Source: Clostridia bacterium
GTDB taxonomy: Bacteria > Bacillota > Clostridia > Oscillospirales > CAG-272
Direction: 5' to 3'
Length of the DNA stretch: 64,000 nt
Assembly: GCA_017428635.1 (NCBI GenBank)
Contig: JAFRQK010000011.1
Location: 1 to 64,000, forward strand
The position numbers and the translations under genes are program-made. This document shows positions 17,315 through 26,636 of this stretch, piece by piece (the stretch's first letter is position 1; every line of letters begins with the position of its first letter). Under the pieces are notes generated by a model. That model did no database searches. It was not told the DNA's origin and was given only the letters and a program-made list of their open reading frames with translations.

Positions 17315-17527
17315 ATGAACAAGGTATCATTCAACGAGGAGCGGTGCAAAGGCTGCGGACTCTGCGCCGACGCCTGCCCTAAGGGTATCGTCGTCATCCT
17401 CACGGAAAAACTGAACTCGAAGGGCTATCACCCCGCCGCGGTGAGCGAACCCGAGAAGTGCATAGCGTGCGCCATGTGCGCGACGATGTGTCCGGATTCC
17501 GTCATTACGGTGGAAAAGGATATCTGA
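17315..17527 (+). CDS. 4Fe-4S ferredoxin subunit of 2-oxoacid:ferredoxin oxidoreductase
   Basis: A 70-residue protein with two [4Fe-4S] motifs, CKGCGLCADACPKG and CIACAMCATMCPD, each followed by the usual proline. It should carry electrons within the delta subunit of the enzyme encoded downstream. The ATG at 17315 has GGAGG 5 nt upstream, better than an in-frame start 12 nt earlier. The gene order ferredoxin-alpha-beta-gamma is the standard VOR/KOR arrangement. Confidence 0.93.
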   Translation: MNKVSFNEERCKGCGLCADACPKGIVVILTEKLNSKGYHPAAVSEPEKCIACAMCATMCPDSVITVEKDI

Positions 17528-17556
17528 AAAGAGGAAAACGCGGGAGGAAACGCGCG

Positions 17557-17616
17557 ATGAGCGCAAATCCAACTTCCCCCGCCGCCGGTACCGACCGGCT
17601 GAAGAAAGTGTGCTGA
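17557..17616 (+). CDS. Possible 19-residue leader ORF upstream of vorB
   Basis: A short reading frame (MSANPTSPAAGTDRLKKVC) starts with ATG 9 nt after a strong GGGAGG and stops one base before the GTG of vorB, which has no convincing ribosome site of its own. It could serve to deliver ribosomes to vorB by coupled translation. The peptide has no recognisable function, and chance is not excluded. Confidence 0.4.
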   Translation: MSANPTSPAAGTDRLKKVC

Positions 17617-17617
17617 A

Positions 17618-18679
17618 GTGGCTGACAAAGTACTGATGAAGGGCAACGAGGCGATCGCCGAGGCGGCGATCAACGCCGGATGTCTTTACTATTTCGGATA
17701 TCCGATCACTCCTCAGACGGAGATATCCGAATATATGGCTAAGAGGATGCCGAAAGTCGGCGGCCTCTGCCTGCAGGCGGAGAGCGAGATCTCCGCGATC
17801 AATATGACGATGGGAGCAGCGGCGTCGGGCGCGCGCGCCATGACGTCTTCATCCTCTCCCGGGATCTCCCTCAAGAGCGAGGGCATCTCGTATATCGCGG
17901 GATGCGACCTTCCCTGCCTCATCGTCAACGTCCAGAGAGGCGGACCCGGGCTCGGCGGCATCCAGCCCTCACAGTCCGACTACTATCAGGCGACCCGCGG
18001 CGTCGGCCACGGCGACCTGCGCCTGATCGTCCTCGCTCCGTCTTCCGTTCAGGAGATGGCGTCGCTGACCGCCGAGGCGTTCGACCTTGCGGACACGTAC
18101 AGGATGCCCGCGATGCTCCTCGCGGACGGCGCGCTCGGTCAGATGATGGAACCCGTCGATTTTTCCCTCTTCGAAAAGCGCGAGGTCCCCGAAAAGGAGT
18201 GGGCGGCGAACGGCCACGGCGGTAAGAGAAAGAAGAACATAGTCAACTCCCTCTTCATCGATCCTCAGGAACTTGAGAATTCGGTCATGAAGAGATACGA
18301 GAGATACAAAATCGTCGAACAAAAAGAGGTCAAGTACGAGGAGTACATGACGGACGACGCCGATATCGTGCTCGTCGCGTTCGGCATCACGGCGCGTATA
18401 TGCAAGAGCGCGATCGCCGCGGTCAGAAAAGACGGAATCAAGGCAGGTCTGCTCCGTCCGATCACCCTCTGGCCGTTCCCGAAGAAGGAGATCGGCGCGC
18501 TCGCCGACCGCGCAAAGGCGTTCCTCACGGTGGAAATGAACATGGGTCAGATGGTCGACGACGTACGCCTCGCTGTGAACGGCAAAAAGCCGGTCGACCT
18601 TTATACGAGAACGGGCGGCATGATCCCGTCGGTCGACGAAGTCGAAGAAAAGATCCGCGCCATGGCGGCGTCGCTCTGA
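17618..18679 (+). CDS. vorB: 2-oxoacid:ferredoxin oxidoreductase alpha subunit (VorB/KorA type)
   Basis: A 353-residue pyrimidine-binding and transketolase C-terminal subunit. The start MADKVLMKGNEAIAEAAINAGCLYYFGYPITPQTE and the stretch NVQRGGPGLGGIQPSQSDYYQATRG are typical of VorB. With its partners it converts a 2-oxoacid and CoA to acyl-CoA and CO2, reducing ferredoxin. Branched-chain 2-oxoacids are the usual annotation for this subtype, but the substrate cannot be read from sequence. Translation starts at GTG, one base after a 19-codon ORF. An oxygen-sensitive enzyme of this kind points to an anaerobe. Confidence 0.92.
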   Translation: MADKVLMKGNEAIAEAAINAGCLYYFGYPITPQTEISEYMAKRMPKVGGLCLQAESEISAINMTMGAAASGARAMTSSSSPGISLKSEGISYIAGCDLPCLIVNVQRGGPGLGGIQPSQSDYYQATRGVGHGDLRLIVLAPSSVQEMASLTAEAFDLADTYRMPAMLLADGALGQMMEPVDFSLFEKREVPEKEWAANGHGGKRKKNIVNSLFIDPQELENSVMKRYERYKIVEQKEVKYEEYMTDDADIVLVAFGITARICKSAIAAVRKDGIKAGLLRPITLWPFPKKEIGALADRAKAFLTVEMNMGQMVDDVRLAVNGKKPVDLYTRTGGMIPSVDEVEEKIRAMAASL

Positions 18680-18689
18680 GAAAGGATCG

Positions 18690-19445
18690 GTGGAAAAGAT
18701 GAAAACAGTATATGAAAGACCGAAGGCGCTCTCCGACGTGCCGCTCCACTACTGCCCCGGCTGTACGCACGGCATCATCCACAAGCTCGTGGCTCAGACG
18801 ATCGACGAACTCGGGATCGAGGACAGGACCGTCGGAATCGCGTCCGTCGGATGCTCCGTATTCGCTTATAACTATTTTGAGTGCGATATGATCCAGGCGG
18901 CTCACGGCCGCGCTCCCGCCGTTGCGACGGGCGTTAAGAGAACGCACCCCGATACCGTCGTCTTCACCTATCAGGGCGACGGAGACCTCGCTGCGATCGG
19001 AACGGCGGAGACCGTCCACATCGCAACGCGCGGCGAAAACGTGACGATCATCTTCGTCAACAACGCGATCTACGGAATGACGGGCGGTCAGATGGCTCCG
19101 ACGACGCTGCCGGGTCAGGTTACGACGACGTCTCCTTACGGACGCGACAGAAAGATCCAGGGCTCTCCCGTCAGGATCTGCGAGATGCTCTCGACTCTCG
19201 ACGGCGTCGCTCTCGCGGCGCGCGGCGCGGTCGATTCTCCGAAAAATATCAACGCTACGAAGAAACTCATCAGAAAAGCGTTTGAAAACCAGCTCGAAGG
19301 CAAGGGCCTCTCGATCGTCGAGATCCTCTCGACGTGTCCGACCAACTGGGGCATGACGCCTAAGGCGGCGCTTGAATGGCTCAGAGAAAACATGATGACT
19401 TATTATCCCCTCGGCGTCTTCAAGGACGGCGAGGCGGTAAGATAA
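18690..19445 (+). CDS. 2-oxoacid:ferredoxin oxidoreductase beta subunit (TPP-binding)
   Basis: A 251-residue subunit with the thiamine diphosphate motif GDGDLAAIG followed by IIFVNN about 26 residues later, and the N-terminal CPGCTHG that contributes to cofactor binding. It pairs with VorB. Translation may start at GTG 18690 or ATG 18699; the upstream AGAAAGG serves the first slightly better. It is 10 nt from both neighbours in the operon. Confidence 0.93.
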   Translation: MEKMKTVYERPKALSDVPLHYCPGCTHGIIHKLVAQTIDELGIEDRTVGIASVGCSVFAYNYFECDMIQAAHGRAPAVATGVKRTHPDTVVFTYQGDGDLAAIGTAETVHIATRGENVTIIFVNNAIYGMTGGQMAPTTLPGQVTTTSPYGRDRKIQGSPVRICEMLSTLDGVALAARGAVDSPKNINATKKLIRKAFENQLEGKGLSIVEILSTCPTNWGMTPKAALEWLRENMMTYYPLGVFKDGEAVR

Positions 19446-19455
19446 GGAGGGCGAA

Positions 19456-19986
19456 ATGACTACTACGATGATCTTTGCCGGAAGCGGCGGTCAGGGCATC
19501 CAGTTCAGCGGCAAGCAGACAGCCAAAACGGCGATGCACCAGGGCAAGAACGTCACTTTTCTTCCCTCCTACGGCCCCGAGATGAGAGGCGGAACGTCGA
19601 ACTGTACCGTCGTTATCTCCGACGGTGAGATCGGGTCCCCGTCCGTGTCGTCCCCCGATATCGCGGTCGTGATGAATCTGCCGTCGTTCGACAAGTTCGA
19701 GCCGAAAGTCAAAGCGGGCGGCCTTCTCGTCTGCGACTCGACGATGATCGACAAGAAAACGGCGAGAACCGATATCGACGTACTTTCGGTTCCCGCGTCC
19801 GCTCTGGCGAACGACAACGGTCTGTCCGGATTCGCAAACGTTATCCTGCTCGGTGCGATAATCAAAAAGACCGGGCTCTTCACACTCGACGAGTTCCTCG
19901 GTCTTCTGATCGGCGGTATACCCGAAGCGAAAGCGGCTCTCCGCGAGAAGAACGAAAAGGCGCTGAAGCTCGGATACGAGTTCTGA
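19456..19986 (+). CDS. 2-oxoacid:ferredoxin oxidoreductase gamma subunit
   Basis: A 176-residue gamma subunit: GSGGQGIQFSGKQTAKTA at the start and PSYGPEMRGGTSNCTVVISD are hallmarks of the family, which binds CoA near the active site. AAGGAGG lies 6 nt before the ATG. This is the last gene of the operon and is followed by a bidirectional terminator. Confidence 0.94.
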   Translation: MTTTMIFAGSGGQGIQFSGKQTAKTAMHQGKNVTFLPSYGPEMRGGTSNCTVVISDGEIGSPSVSSPDIAVVMNLPSFDKFEPKVKAGGLLVCDSTMIDKKTARTDIDVLSVPASALANDNGLSGFANVILLGAIIKKTGLFTLDEFLGLLIGGIPEAKAALREKNEKALKLGYEF

Positions 19987-19999
19987 GAAAACAAAAAAG

Positions 20000-20034
20000 A
20001 AAGCTCACGCTTCCCTCAAAGGAGCGTGAGCTTT
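20000..20034. terminator. Bidirectional terminator between convergent operons
   Basis: A 12-bp perfect stem (20000-20011 with 20023-20034) has an 11-nt loop. The minus strand continues into TCTTTTTTGTTTT, a strong U-tract, and the plus strand into a weaker one. The stop codon of the minus-strand glycerate kinase gene (20016-20018) lies in the loop. Confidence 0.85.
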
Positions 20035-21113
20035 ATCATTTCAACGGTCGTTTTATACAGCGTCCTCTCGGCTTCTTCCGGCGTGATGACGGAAGGAGGA
20101 GTTCCACGTAAAGTCGGGAAAACGCCGATCACCCCGGGGATGAGTTTCTCCGCGCCGTCCTCGGCGACCCCGCATACGACCGCCGCGGGGATCCCGAGCC
20201 GGGAGGCGCGGGCGGCGACGCCCGAAACGGCTTTCCCGTCTGCGCTCGTTCCGTCGAACTTTCCTTCTCCGGTTACGACCAGGTCCGCCCCCGAAATGAT
20301 CGAATCAAAATCGACGGCGTCGAGGACCGTTTCGATCCCGCGCCTGAGTTTTGCGCCTAAAAAAGCGACGGCTCCCGCTCCGCATCCTCCGGCGGCTCCT
20401 CCGCCGGGAATATCCGAGACGTCGATCCCGAGATCGCGTTTTATCACGGACGCGATCCTTCGCGCGCCTCCGTCGAGAAGTTCGACGGTTCGCTCGTCCG
20501 CACCCTTCTGCGGAGCGAAAACGCGCGCCGCTCCACGCTCGCCGAAGAGCGGATTGTCAACGTCGCAGATTACGGTGATTTCGGCGTCCGACAGTCTTCC
20601 GTCAAGTCCCGACGCGTCGATCCCGTAAACGCGTGAAAGCGTGCCGCCGACGGGGACGAACTCTTCCCCGAACGCGTCAAAGAAACGTATTCCGCACGCC
20701 GCCGCCATACCGCATCCGCAGTCGTTCGTCGCGCTCCCGCCGAGCGCGAGGATAAACTTGCGAAAACCTGCCGCCGCCGCTTCGAAGAGTTCGCCGACTC
20801 CGTACGTAGTGGTGAGAGACGGATCGCGAACGGAAGTCATCGACAGTCCCGCGGCGGCCGCGAGTTCGATAACGGCGGCGTCGCCGAGAACTCCGTAAAA
20901 AGAGTCAACGGGCGCGCCGTCGGGGCCTGTGACGCGAACCGCCTTTTTTTTCGCGCCGAGCGCGTCGCACGTTCCCTCTCCTCCGTCTGCGAGCGTGACC
21001 GTGACGATCTGTGCGTCCGGGACGACGGAAAGCGCCGCCGTTTTTATGATCGCGGCGGCGCGGTGTGACGGGAGCGTTCCCTTGAATGAATCGGGACAGA
21101 CGACTATTTTCAT
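20016..21113 (-). CDS. glxK: Glycerate kinase
   Basis: A 365-residue GarK/GlxK family enzyme phosphorylating D-glycerate (usually to 2-phosphoglycerate). It begins MKIVVCPDSFKGTL and has ADGGEGT, LALGGSATNDCGCGMAAACG and DLVVTGEGKFDGTS, all conserved in the family. The ATG at 21111-21113 overlaps the stop of the upstream membrane gene (ATGA), so an ORF extension to 21167 is rejected. The gene ends inside a transcription terminator. No glyoxylate or glycerate pathway gene lies next to it; it is transcribed behind secA and two membrane genes. Confidence 0.94.
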   Translation of the reverse strand: MKIVVCPDSFKGTLPSHRAAAIIKTAALSVVPDAQIVTVTLADGGEGTCDALGAKKKAVRVTGPDGAPVDSFYGVLGDAAVIELAAAAGLSMTSVRDPSLTTTYGVGELFEAAAAGFRKFILALGGSATNDCGCGMAAACGIRFFDAFGEEFVPVGGTLSRVYGIDASGLDGRLSDAEITVICDVDNPLFGERGAARVFAPQKGADERTVELLDGGARRIASVIKRDLGIDVSDIPGGGAAGGCGAGAVAFLGAKLRRGIETVLDAVDFDSIISGADLVVTGEGKFDGTSADGKAVSGVAARASRLGIPAAVVCGVAEDGAEKLIPGVIGVFPTLRGTPPSVITPEEAERTLYKTTVEMIKLTLL

Positions 21114-22579
21114 ATTTTTTCCCGTTTTGCCATCGGTCTGTACATCTCTCTGTTCGAGAACAGACACAGACTGAGATTGAAAATGATCCAGAGCGCTGAT
21201 ACGAGGAAATACGCAAACGTCACGAACGACATCACGTGACCGGGCAGATCGACCGTTCTCGCCCCTTCCGAATACTCGGGGAAAAGATACGGAATGAACG
21301 GTTCGACCGCGGGCAGCGCGATAAGGAACGCGAAATGAACGATGCAGCCGATACGGGCGAGAGTGATCCTCCTTTTCAGAGAGCCGTCGAGTTCCTGCCT
21401 GTACTTGTCGATGCGGAACGTCACTTTTTCGGTGACGAACTCGTCGGCGCCCGCCTTCGAAACGTGGGATCTGACCGTTTTGTAAAAGGCCGCCGAAAGG
21501 ACGATCACGGAAAACGCAAGGAGGAGAAAACCCGCCTCTTCGGTGACGGCCATGGGAAGATACGCGTTCCCCGCCCCTTTGAGACGAAAGACCTCAAAGC
21601 GGGTATACCCGCTGAAAAACCGAGATTCGAGTATGAAAGAGGCCACGCTCACCGCGCCGTAAAGGCAGGCGGGGATCACTACCGTGAGGAAGCCTCTTTT
21701 CCCGGGGAACCCGTCCCTGAGCGTGATCGCGGTCATAACGACGGCCGCCGCGCAGAACACGCCGGGAATGACCGTCATACCGCTGTTGGTGATCCAGATA
21801 GAGAGGAACGAGGACGTCATAAACAATATCGCCGCGCTCCTCATTTTATTGCCGAGACGAACGTCGGGATTCTCCTCTCCGAACCGGTCGGATGCCTCTT
21901 TCAGTCCGGACGTGAGTTTTTCGTTTCGCCGTAATCCGCCGAAAAACCTGACCGCGTAATAAAGGAAAACGACTCCGAACGCGACGACGGCGACGGTGTT
22001 TATAACGTACAGGTACGGGCGGAGATTCTCCGGTCCGATCCTGTTGACGGTGACTTCCCCGTAGTGGCTGCTGAGGAACAGAGCGGGAAGCTCGCATACG
22101 ACCGCCAGTGCGCTGCGTACCGCGAAAAACGCGATCATAACGCCGCGCGTAACGGTTCCTTTTTCGGGAAATCCCGCCGACAGTCTTCTCGAAACTCCGT
22201 CGATACCGGAGAACAGTTTATTTACGGCAGGTATGAAGAAAATGACCTCGATGATCGCGTAGACGAACGTTATGACAAGAACGAACGTCTCGTTCGACGC
22301 CCTCTGGGACAGCGCGTCGAGGGGCAGCCCGTCGGGACCTACCGCGTTTCCGCCCCGCCCCATCACGAGCAGATAAAAAGCGAGATATTTCGATACGTCG
22401 ATCAGGGCGAGATGCGAGAAGACGGTCCTCGAATCGTCGAGATCGGAATCGAGCGGAGCCATCCGGGAGAGGCCGCGGAATATGAGAAAGAAGCCGATGA
22501 AGTCGGGCAGGATGTCTATTACGTTATAGCAGGGATTCGCGAGGAATACCAACCCCGCGATTATGAGTCCGAAGCCCAT
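21110..22579 (-). CDS. Polytopic membrane protein of unknown function
   Basis: A 489-residue protein with about ten hydrophobic helices, arranged as two halves separated by a charged region around residues 210-245. I do not recognise the family. It opens MGFGLIIAGLVFLANP and resembles the next protein upstream, which opens MGFGILFFGYF; they may be distant paralogues. The ATG at 22579 has GAGAGG 7 nt upstream; an ATG at 22594 overlaps the previous stop but lacks a site. It shares ATGA with glycerate kinase. Confidence 0.65.
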   Translation of the reverse strand: MGFGLIIAGLVFLANPCYNVIDILPDFIGFFLIFRGLSRMAPLDSDLDDSRTVFSHLALIDVSKYLAFYLLVMGRGGNAVGPDGLPLDALSQRASNETFVLVITFVYAIIEVIFFIPAVNKLFSGIDGVSRRLSAGFPEKGTVTRGVMIAFFAVRSALAVVCELPALFLSSHYGEVTVNRIGPENLRPYLYVINTVAVVAFGVVFLYYAVRFFGGLRRNEKLTSGLKEASDRFGEENPDVRLGNKMRSAAILFMTSSFLSIWITNSGMTVIPGVFCAAAVVMTAITLRDGFPGKRGFLTVVIPACLYGAVSVASFILESRFFSGYTRFEVFRLKGAGNAYLPMAVTEEAGFLLLAFSVIVLSAAFYKTVRSHVSKAGADEFVTEKVTFRIDKYRQELDGSLKRRITLARIGCIVHFAFLIALPAVEPFIPYLFPEYSEGARTVDLPGHVMSFVTFAYFLVSALWIIFNLSLCLFSNREMYRPMAKREKI

Positions 22580-22590
22580 CGTTTTTCCTC

Positions 22591-23298
22591 TCATTTCTTT
22601 TTTTTGCGTTTTTTCGTCTGTTTTTCGTTTTTGTTTTTCAGATAATCCTCGTAAAGTTCTTTATTCTCTTCGAAGATCTTCTTTTTCTTCTCGTATCTTT
22701 TCCGCCTTATCTTATTCACGAGCGGGATCTTTGACGGCGCGGGTTCCGGCACTTCGCCGGAGACCGGAATAAAGCACACGAACGAAGAATAGATCAAGAA
22801 CGCCATGAATAAAACGCACGCGGCAGATACGACCAGAACGAGTTTGTCGGCTATATCCCCGACGTCGTCGGGCAGAACGGGTGAAAGCGCCGCGTGAGCG
22901 ATCATGAGAACGTACGCGGTAATGGAAAAACTGCGGTTAAAGTTTGCCCTCGCAACGATCTTTTTATCCTCGGCGTCGACTGCGAGCGAGCGGATCGCGC
23001 CGGTAAGGAAAAAGTGAAAGACCAGCGCCGTCGCCGCCCAAGCGATCGTGAGCGCAAGCCCGAGCGCGTCGCCGTCGGCAAAAAGGCCGAACGTTCTTCC
23101 GACGGCGCGGACCACCGACAGCACGGTGAGCGCCATATCGACGTACGCGCATTTTTTGAACGCCGCCTTGTGCGAGGCAAGGACGGACAAAGCCCACAGC
23201 ATCACGAGACATCCGACGATATCCGCAAAAAAGTATACGGGTATCAGCGTAAACGCGAACGCCGTGAAGTAACCGAAGAAAAGGATACCGAATCCCAT
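22591..23298 (-). CDS. Membrane protein of unknown function with a basic tail
   Basis: A 235-residue protein with about six transmembrane helices in the first 180 residues (starting MGFGILFFGYFTAFAFTLIPVYFFADIVGC) and a highly charged cytoplasmic tail ending in KKRKKKK. No family is recognised. It begins one base after the secA stop and runs into the following membrane gene, so it is almost certainly cotranscribed with secA. Its similarity in opening and topology to its neighbour suggests a pair, but no function can be assigned. Confidence 0.65.
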   Translation of the reverse strand: MGFGILFFGYFTAFAFTLIPVYFFADIVGCLVMLWALSVLASHKAAFKKCAYVDMALTVLSVVRAVGRTFGLFADGDALGLALTIAWAATALVFHFFLTGAIRSLAVDAEDKKIVARANFNRSFSITAYVLMIAHAALSPVLPDDVGDIADKLVLVVSAACVLFMAFLIYSSFVCFIPVSGEVPEPAPSKIPLVNKIRRKRYEKKKKIFEENKELYEDYLKNKNEKQTKKRKKKK

Positions 23299-23299
23299 A

Positions 23300-26047
23300 T
23301 CAGCTTTCCGAATCGGGGGCGCCGGCGCCGCAGCACTTCTTGTATTTCTTGCCGGAACCGCAGGGGCACGGATCGTTTCTGCCTACCTTGCCGCCCTTGT
23401 TCACGACGGGACGCTTTTTCGTATCGCTTCCGTCTCCGCGTCCTCCGGAAATGGGTTTCGCGACCTGTACCCTCTTCATATTCTCACGCGGAACGGCGGA
23501 GAGTATCATCCTCACGGTGTCGTCCCTGATATTCGTTATCATCTCGTCGAAGAAGTCGCCGGCGGCGATCCTGTATTCGGATATAGGATTACGCTGCGCG
23601 TACGCCTGAAGGCCGATCGTCTCCATGACGGAGTCCATCGCCTCGAGGTGATCCATCCACTTTCTGTCGACGTTGATGAGCAGCGCGATTCGCTCGACCT
23701 CGCGCATCTGCTCCTCGCCGAACACTTCCTTCTCTTTCGACTCGTAGAGTTTCATCGCGCGGCTGTCGAGTTCCTCGCGTACTCTCTCGCGGTATCCGTC
23801 CGGATCGTCTCCGACCGGATCGGTGAAATCATCGGACCTGCAGAGCAGTCCGAGATATTTGTTCCGCAGCCCGTCGATATCGAAGTTTTCCGGATCGTGC
23901 AGGAAGAAGTCGACCGCGTCGTTAATCGTTCCGTGGATCATCGAGACGATCTTTTCGCGCAGGTCGTGGTTTTCGAGGACCTCCGTGCGCTGCGCGTAGA
24001 TGATCTGCCTCTGCTGATTCATCACGTCGTCGTACTGGAGCACGTTTTTACGTCTGTTGAAGTTCTGCTCCTCGAGCCGTTTCTGGGCGGACTCTATGGA
24101 GCCGGACAGGATCTTCGCGTCGATGGGCTGATCCTCGGGAAGGCCGAGACGGTCGACGATGCCGAGCATACGTTCCGAGCCGAACAGTCGCATAAGATCG
24201 TCCTCGAACGAGAGGAAGAAACGCGATTCGCCGGGGTCTCCCTGTCTGCCGGAACGGCCTCTCAACTGGTTGTCGATACGGCGGGATTCATGACGCTCCG
24301 TACCGATGACGAAAAGGCCTCCCGCCTCGCAGACTTTCGCCCACTCGGGTTTGATCTTTTCCTGAAAACCGCTGTATAGTTCGCGGTAATGCTCTCGCGC
24401 TGCTCTGACCTCGTCGGAGACGGAGTCGGAGTAACCGGTCGCGAGGGCTACTACTTCTTCCTCGTATCCCTCTTTTCTCATCTCCGCCTTGGCGAGATAT
24501 TCGGCGTTACCGCCGAGCATGATGTCGGTACCGCGCCCCGCCATGTTCGTGGAGATCGTGACCGCTCCGAGTTTACCCGCCTGGGCGACGATGTCCGCTT
24601 CCATTTCGTGATATTTCGCGTTGAGGACGGTGTGCTTGATTCCCTCTCTTTTCAGTTTTTTGGAGAGATCCTCCGATTTTTCGATCGAGACCGTACCGAC
24701 GAGGACCGGCTGGCCCTTTTCGTGGCACGCTTTTATCTGTTCGATGATGGCGTGGTCTTTACCGTTTTTCGTCTTGAAGACGACGTCGGGGTGATCGACT
24801 CTGATCATCGGCTTGTTCGTCGGGACCTCGACGACGTCGATGTTGTATATCTCGCGGAATTCGTTCTCCTCGGACAGAGCCGTTCCGGTCATGCCCGAGA
24901 GTTTCTTGTACATTCTGAAGTAGTTCTGGAACGTGACCGTCGCGATCGTGCGGTTCTCACGCTGGATCTGGACGCCCTCTTTCGCCTCGATCGCCTGATG
25001 CAGACCGTCCGAATAACGTCTGCCGGGCATAAGACGGCCCGTGAAAGTATCGACTATGATGACTTCTCCGTCTTTTATGACGTAGTCGGTGTCAAGTTTC
25101 ATCGTGCCGTGCGCTTTGAGCGCCTGGTAGATGTGATGGGAAATATTGGCGTTCTCCGGATCGGAGAGGTTTTCGATGCCGAAGAACTTCTCCGCCTTGG
25201 CGATACCGGACGCGGTGAGCGTCGTGCTCTTCGCCTTCTCGTCGACGATGAAGTCCTCCTTGACGTCGTCGTAATCCTGTTTCGTATCGAGTTCTTTGAT
25301 GACGAAGCGGGACAGTCCGCGGGCGAATCGGTCCGCCATCTCGTAGAGCTGGTCGACCTCGGAACCGTGACCCGAAATGATCAAAGGCGTCCTCGCCTCG
25401 TCGATAAGGATAGAGTCGACCTCGTCGACGATCGCGAAATTGTGGCCTCTCTGCACGCGGTTCTCCATATAAGTGACCATGTTGTCGCGCAGATAGTCGA
25501 AACCGAACTCGTTGTTCGTACCGTACGTGATATCGCACCCGTAGGCGTGCTGCTTTTCCGCGTGGGAACCGTCGTGGACGATAAGACCGGTCGACAGTCC
25601 GAGGAATTCGTGGACCCTGCCCATTTCCTCGCAGCCGAGGCGGGCAAGGTAGTCGTTGACGGTGACGATATGGACGCCGTCTCCGGTCAGCGCGTTGAGA
25701 TACGAAGGAAGGACGGCGACGAGCGTCTTGCCCTCGCCGGTCTTCATCTCGGCGATACGCCCCTGATGGAGAAGAACTCCGCAGAGGATCTGCACGTCGA
25801 AAGGTCTTTTTCCGAGAACGCGGTCCGCCGCCTCGCGGACGAGCGCGTACGCCTCGGGCATTATGTTCTCAAGCGGTTCGCCGTCTTCCCTGACCGCCTT
25901 TTTGAACTTTGCGGTCATCGCAGTCATGTCGGCGTCGCTCATCGCGCGGTATTTCTCCGCAAGACCGTTCACCGCCGTGAGGACCGGTTTTATCTTTTTG
26001 ATCTGCTTGTCGCTGTAGGTTCCGAAAACCTTTGTGATAATGCTCAT
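23300..26047 (-). CDS. secA: Preprotein translocase ATPase SecA
   Basis: A 915-residue ATPase that drives proteins through SecYEG. Seen in order: Walker A region [18 protein letters not shown]-type [20 protein letters not shown], the preprotein-binding domain, [15 protein letters not shown] and [18 protein letters not shown] of the second nucleotide-binding domain, and a C-terminal zinc motif [14 protein letters not shown] (SEC-C). The start MSIITKVFG at 26045-26047 fits the family; the longer frame to 26191 runs across the divergent trmL gene. The operon continues into two membrane proteins and glycerate kinase. Confidence 0.98.
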   Translation of the reverse strand: MSIITKVFGTYSDKQIKKIKPVLTAVNGLAEKYRAMSDADMTAMTAKFKKAVREDGEPLENIMPEAYALVREAADRVLGKRPFDVQILCGVLLHQGRIAEMKTGEGKTLVAVLPSYLNALTGDGVHIVTVNDYLARLGCEEMGRVHEFLGLSTGLIVHDGSHAEKQHAYGCDITYGTNNEFGFDYLRDNMVTYMENRVQRGHNFAIVDEVDSILIDEARTPLIISGHGSEVDQLYEMADRFARGLSRFVIKELDTKQDYDDVKEDFIVDEKAKSTTLTASGIAKAEKFFGIENLSDPENANISHHIYQALKAHGTMKLDTDYVIKDGEVIIVDTFTGRLMPGRRYSDGLHQAIEAKEGVQIQRENRTIATVTFQNYFRMYKKLSGMTGTALSEENEFREIYNIDVVEVPTNKPMIRVDHPDVVFKTKNGKDHAIIEQIKACHEKGQPVLVGTVSIEKSEDLSKKLKREGIKHTVLNAKYHEMEADIVAQAGKLGAVTISTNMAGRGTDIMLGGNAEYLAKAEMRKEGYEEEVVALATGYSDSVSDEVRAAREHYRELYSGFQEKIKPEWAKVCEAGGLFVIGTERHESRRIDNQLRGRSGRQGDPGESRFFLSFEDDLMRLFGSERMLGIVDRLGLPEDQPIDAKILSGSIESAQKRLEEQNFNRRKNVLQYDDVMNQQRQIIYAQRTEVLENHDLREKIVSMIHGTINDAVDFFLHDPENFDIDGLRNKYLGLLCRSDDFTDPVGDDPDGYRERVREELDSRAMKLYESKEKEVFGEEQMREVERIALLINVDRKWMDHLEAMDSVMETIGLQAYAQRNPISEYRIAAGDFFDEMITNIRDDTVRMILSAVPRENMKRVQVAKPISGGRGDGSDTKKRPVVNKGGKVGRNDPCPCGSGKKYKKCCGAGAPDSES

Positions 26048-26087
26048 ATCTTTTCGTCCTTTTCGGGAAAAATGTACTTTGGGTAAC

Positions 26088-26116
26088 TTGAAATCCGGCC
26101 GCCTTCGGCTTATAAT
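26088..26116 (+). promoter_or_regulatory. Vegetative promoter for trmL
   Basis: TTGAAA (26088-26093) and TATAAT (26111-26116) are 17 bp apart. The predicted start (about 26123) coincides with the GGAGG ribosome site at 26123-26127, so the leader would be very short. Confidence 0.75.
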
Positions 26117-26135
26117 AAAACCGGAGGTGACGGAA

Positions 26136-26636
26136 TTGGCTGACGTAAATATCGTGCTCGTGGAGCCCGAGATCCCGCAGAACACGGGCAATATTGCGCG
26201 GACCTGCGCCGCGACCGGCGCGGCCCTTCACCTCGTCGAACCGATGGGCTTCCGCGTCGACGACGCGAAACTCAAACGCGCGGGGCTCGACTACTGGCAC
26301 CTGCTCGATATCACTTATTACTCCGGGCTCGACGACTTTTTCGCGCGCCATCCGGAGGCTGATTTTTATCTGTTCTCGACGAAAGCGCCGAGAGCGTACA
26401 CGGAAGTTGAATATCCCCTGCCCGTCTTTCTTTTCTTCGGGAAGGAGACGAAAGGACTGCCCGAGGATCTGCTGAGGGCCAACCTCGAGCGGACCGTGCG
26501 CATCCCGATGAGGGACGGCCTGCGCTCTCTGAATCTGTCGAATTCCGCGGCGATAGCCGTGTACGAAGTTCTGCGCCAGCACGGATTCGCGGGATTGCTG
26601 ACCGAGAGCGGATACCTCAGATCATCGGAGCGATAA
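26136..26636 (+). CDS. trmL: tRNA (cytidine/uridine-34-2'-O)-methyltransferase TrmL
   Basis: A 166-residue SPOUT-class methyltransferase that methylates the wobble ribose of certain tRNA-Leu. Motifs: [38 protein letters not shown] and RIPM with [15 protein letters not shown], which form the knotted SAM site. The TTG at 26136 follows GGAGG by 8 nt and gives [11 protein letters not shown], the expected beginning. The 3' end overlaps the convergent cls gene by 20 nt. Confidence 0.93.
   Translation: MADVNIVLVEPEIPQNTGNIARTCAATGAALHLVEPMGFRVDDAKLKRAGLDYWHLLDITYYSGLDDFFARHPEADFYLFSTKAPRAYTEVEYPLPVFLFFGKETKGLPEDLLRANLERTVRIPMRDGLRSLNLSNSAAIAVYEVLRQHGFAGLLTESGYLRSSER

Noticed and set aside
24389-26086. 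Plus-strand open frame of 565 codons
   Set aside because: It lies antisense to secA, which has full conserved motifs. Long antisense frames are expected in GC-rich coding DNA.
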